Below the pieces are notes generated by a model. That model saw only the letters and a program-made list of their open reading frames with translations. It had not been told where the DNA came from and made no database searches. From NCBI GenBank assembly GCA_037954325.1, contig JBBMNZ010000015.1, forward strand, positions 4,382,001-4,446,000: a stretch of 64,000 nucleotides of DNA. The letters run 5' to 3'. This stretch comes from Fistularia commersonii (taxonomy: Eukaryota > Chordata > Actinopteri > Syngnathiformes > Fistulariidae). The number at the start of each line of letters is the position of its first letter. Positions within the stretch are counted from its first letter, which is position 1. Both the position numbers and the translations under genes were made by a program. Below, in pieces: positions 61,110 through 64,000 of the stretch.

Positions 61110-64000
61110 TGTGGTTTGGGACAGATCTGTCCTCTAGCTGGCAGATGCCCAGTACAGCACAGCTGGGCCCCAGCCACAGGGAGGGGTCATGGGGGCCCAA
61201 GATTTCCCAATGGCCCCTTGAGGCTTCTTTAGTCCTGGCTTACAGCAGCAGTGCTTAAACAAAAACATCCATAAATACACAAGTGCACGTTGTTAGGCAG
61301 TGTTTTGCTCACACAAAGCCCCTTGGAGCTATCTTATATGCACTCTTTTGAGATGATTTCCTGTGACTCTTCTGCTCCCACATGAACAACCTCCCCTCTG
61401 CCTCACATTGGATGATGGCCTCCATCTTGTGATCTTCACAGCAGAAACATACAAGGGTCAAATGGATAGTTGCCACTGATAGGCAGTATTGGTGCCAGCT
61501 GTTTGAACTCTATAAAATTCCCAGTGCAAACACAATTGCGACATGTAGATTCACAAAGAAGTTAGGGATCATTTGGCATGGAGGGATACCTGATAAGTTT
61601 AATGAAGTTTAAGTTTAAACACCTGAGCTGTCAGATTGATCTCCGTTCATAATAATTCAAAAATTCTTTAAAGACGCTATGTCTTTTTTAAAAAGAAAAT
61701 TTCTGTGGTAATTACCGAGTCTGTTGATTTGCAGCACTTTATCGACTTTAGGATTAGCATAAAATATGAGGAAGCAGGGATGTTTCTTTTGTTCCATCTT
61801 GTTCTCTATTACTAATTAATTTTTATCGGCCTTAAAGTCACTTCACATTTTGTTTCACTGTTGTCCAATCGATTAAATTTCAGAATAAATTACAACCACA
61901 ATTAAACCATGAAATATCTTAAATAACCACAGCTTCCCGACACATGATCACATCATCTATTTGAAGTCCATGTCATTAAGAACAAAAGAAAAAAAGACAC
62001 AAATAAAATAAATAAATGAATAAATAAATAAACACTTGAAAAGTCAAATATGATTAATTAATCCACAAAACAATTGACTGTCAAATTATATGTAAATGTG
62101 TCAATATTAATAATGTCAATAATAATTTGATGAATTTTGTTCAATTTTGACACCCTTTCTTTTCTTTTTCCTTGAGGAGACCCGTCTTTGAAAAGGACTT
62201 AGAAGATATTCTAAAGGTAATTGTCAGTTACAGCATTTTGTTAATGAATCTGAGGGTCCCCGCCAAAAACATGTAGGATCTTCAATATTTTGAGCAGTTA
62301 CGGTTTTCAAACAATAAAACTTCTTTTCAAAGTGATGATAAAGGGGTTGTCATATGCATGAATGGTTCATTCATGTTTCTCTTTATTTATTTTTTATTGT
62401 AATGTCTGTCTTTATACAGGTAAAAATACACATGTGATTGGGGTGAAATGAATGTAATACAATTTTCTTCTCATCCATTTTGTTACAATGGTTTTACCAT
62501 GTTTCCATGATAAAACACTTCAATTATATATTGAACTTCACTCCCAGCAATATGAATGAAAAAAAACTCCACATGTAGTATTCTTATTGCTGCAAAGAAT
62601 CCTTGAGGAGGCTTCAGATGATTGAGCCTAAAGGGCGATAAAAGGCTGCAAGAGGGCTAAAAGCTGACACTTTCTTACATGAAGTACACAAAAAAATATA
62701 ACAATTTTACACAAACCTATAATACGGTGACCTTCCTGCGTATAGATCGATGAATGTATCCATCCATTATCTACTCTTTGACATTTGGCCTGTTTAACAC
62801 AGTGATTTACTTTAACCATTATTCTCTGCAACCTTGCCAGGTGAGTTCAACATGTACATTGTTTGTTTTAATGACATTTCACTACATTGCACTGTGTTTA
62901 CATTACATAGGTTAACTGCTCCAAAGTTAAAGTCAGAATGTATACTCCTTCAAAGACCTTTCACATTTCTGTGTCACTCAAAAAAAGTTCAGTGTGGGAG
63001 GCTTCATGAAGAGCCAACTAATTCTACTGAGGGAGGTTATCTCAAGTTCAGATCAATATTTGATCCCGTATTCAGTTATTTGATATTCTAAAAAACAAAT
63101 GAAAAATAAATTACATCTAACGTCCTTTTCTATCTTTTTGACTTGGGAGATTTTGTGATCATATAGTATCCTCTTATTTATTACTGTATTTACTAATCAA
63201 TAAAATCAAAGACAATTAAAACAATTTGTGCTGAAGATTCAGTGTTGAAACAAAAGATACTCAGCTGTTTTCCTCTTGCAGTTCTCTCAACTCCATTCGA
63301 CCTGAGTGTAAACATTATTATTTTAATGTAAATGTGATTCGAGAGAAATGGTGGAAATTTCACACACAAGGACACGTTCACACACACAAATATCATATTT
63401 CAATGTCACCTCCTGCTATTAGCCTCGGCTTTAATGGCCTGGCCACTCAGGAATGGTGATATTGACAGCCCTCATGTGTGCTGGAATCTCTCAATATATC
63501 TCAATCTAGTTAGCTGTCTAGGATTTGCTTACAAACAGGCATTGATTGAATGATCCCAGTTACGCAGACACAATGGAGTTGTTTTTTGTCGTGAGTGACA
63601 CTGACATACAGGCAGATGAAAAGACTCTATGGCACTGTGCATGCATCATTATTAACTGCGCTGCATTGTTTGTATGAAGTCCATTGAAGGGTGGTAATGA
63701 CATTTAAGGTGGAGGGATGTGCAATGGACATACCTGCAAAACAAAACAATGCAAAACAATGGGAGAACATGGGTGCATATATCAACTGTCGGTTTTATTC
63801 AACATTTTCTTAATATTAGAAAAACTACAAAAATGCAGATGATCTAACATCAACGACAATTGAAATAAACGTGGTAGCAAGACTTTGTTTCCTCCCTGGG
63901 CTGAGGGCAAGGATGGGTGATTTTAATTGTCGCCATATTTATCACTTCTCCTTCCTTCATTCTCTTCGAACATAACGAACAACAAAGACTAATTTGTGGA
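61109..64000. other. Unique DNA, two GC-richer blocks
   Basis: 61115-61260 (CTCTAGCTGGCAGATGCCCA, CAGCTGGGCCCCAGCC) and 63400-63700 are complex and may be regulatory. AAAT runs lie at about 62000-62030. The right edge is cut by the window. No gene is recognised. Confidence 0.35.

Overview
The window is vertebrate nuclear DNA, almost certainly from a teleost (probably percomorph) fish. The clearest sign is a Rex3 retrotransposon fragment. It is supported by RTE-family and other fish LINE tails, tRNA-headed SINE-like repeats of a type common in spiny-rayed fishes, a hAT DNA transposon, and very many long (CA)n, (TA)n and 4- to 6-bp microsatellites. The sequence is AT-rich, CpG-poor and dense in stop codons on both strands. 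There is no prokaryotic gene organisation, no CRISPR array, and no rRNA or tRNA gene. No complete protein-coding gene is recognisable, so the window reads as a gene desert or the inside of very large introns.

Layout. 1-6 kb: single-copy DNA with two stretches (1-360 and about 4150-5960) that look like conserved noncoding elements, plus (GT)n and (AATAAG)n arrays. 6.69-7.19 kb: a solo LTR candidate, followed at 7.46 kb by a SINE-like copy. 9.05 kb: a second dispersed family. 10-14 kb: mostly unique DNA with a long compound (CA)n array. 14.1-16.3 kb (minus strand): four exon-like open segments with splice-like borders that may belong to an unrecognised gene or pseudogene. 17.5-20.3 kb: a LINE tail with an AAGAT/AAGAC array, two SINE-like copies and a (GATG)n-tailed LINE 3' end. 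24.2-25.5 kb: a SINE-like copy and an internally deleted Rex3. 30.8-32.4 kb: two LINE fragments of opposite orientation meeting back to front. 34-39 kb: SINE-like copies, a 132-bp (ATAG)n array, (AT)n arrays and a 1.2-kb hAT element with terminal repeats, a target-site duplication and a palindromic right end. 39-53 kb: mostly unique DNA with microsatellites and a few repeat scraps. 53.4-54.2 kb: two LINE 3' ends in a row, both tailed by (TCTTA)n. 54.5 kb: a CpG-rich exon-like patch. 55-64 kb: microsatellites, an RTE 3' end at 57.8-58.2 kb, a SINE-like scrap at 60.3 kb and unique DNA.

What genes there may be are only exon-like pieces, so no pathway or operon logic can be drawn. The readable biology is repeat history: which elements landed, how they decayed, and how their tails appear to have seeded microsatellites. 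All family names come from recognising conserved motifs by eye. Conservation, splicing and expression were not tested.
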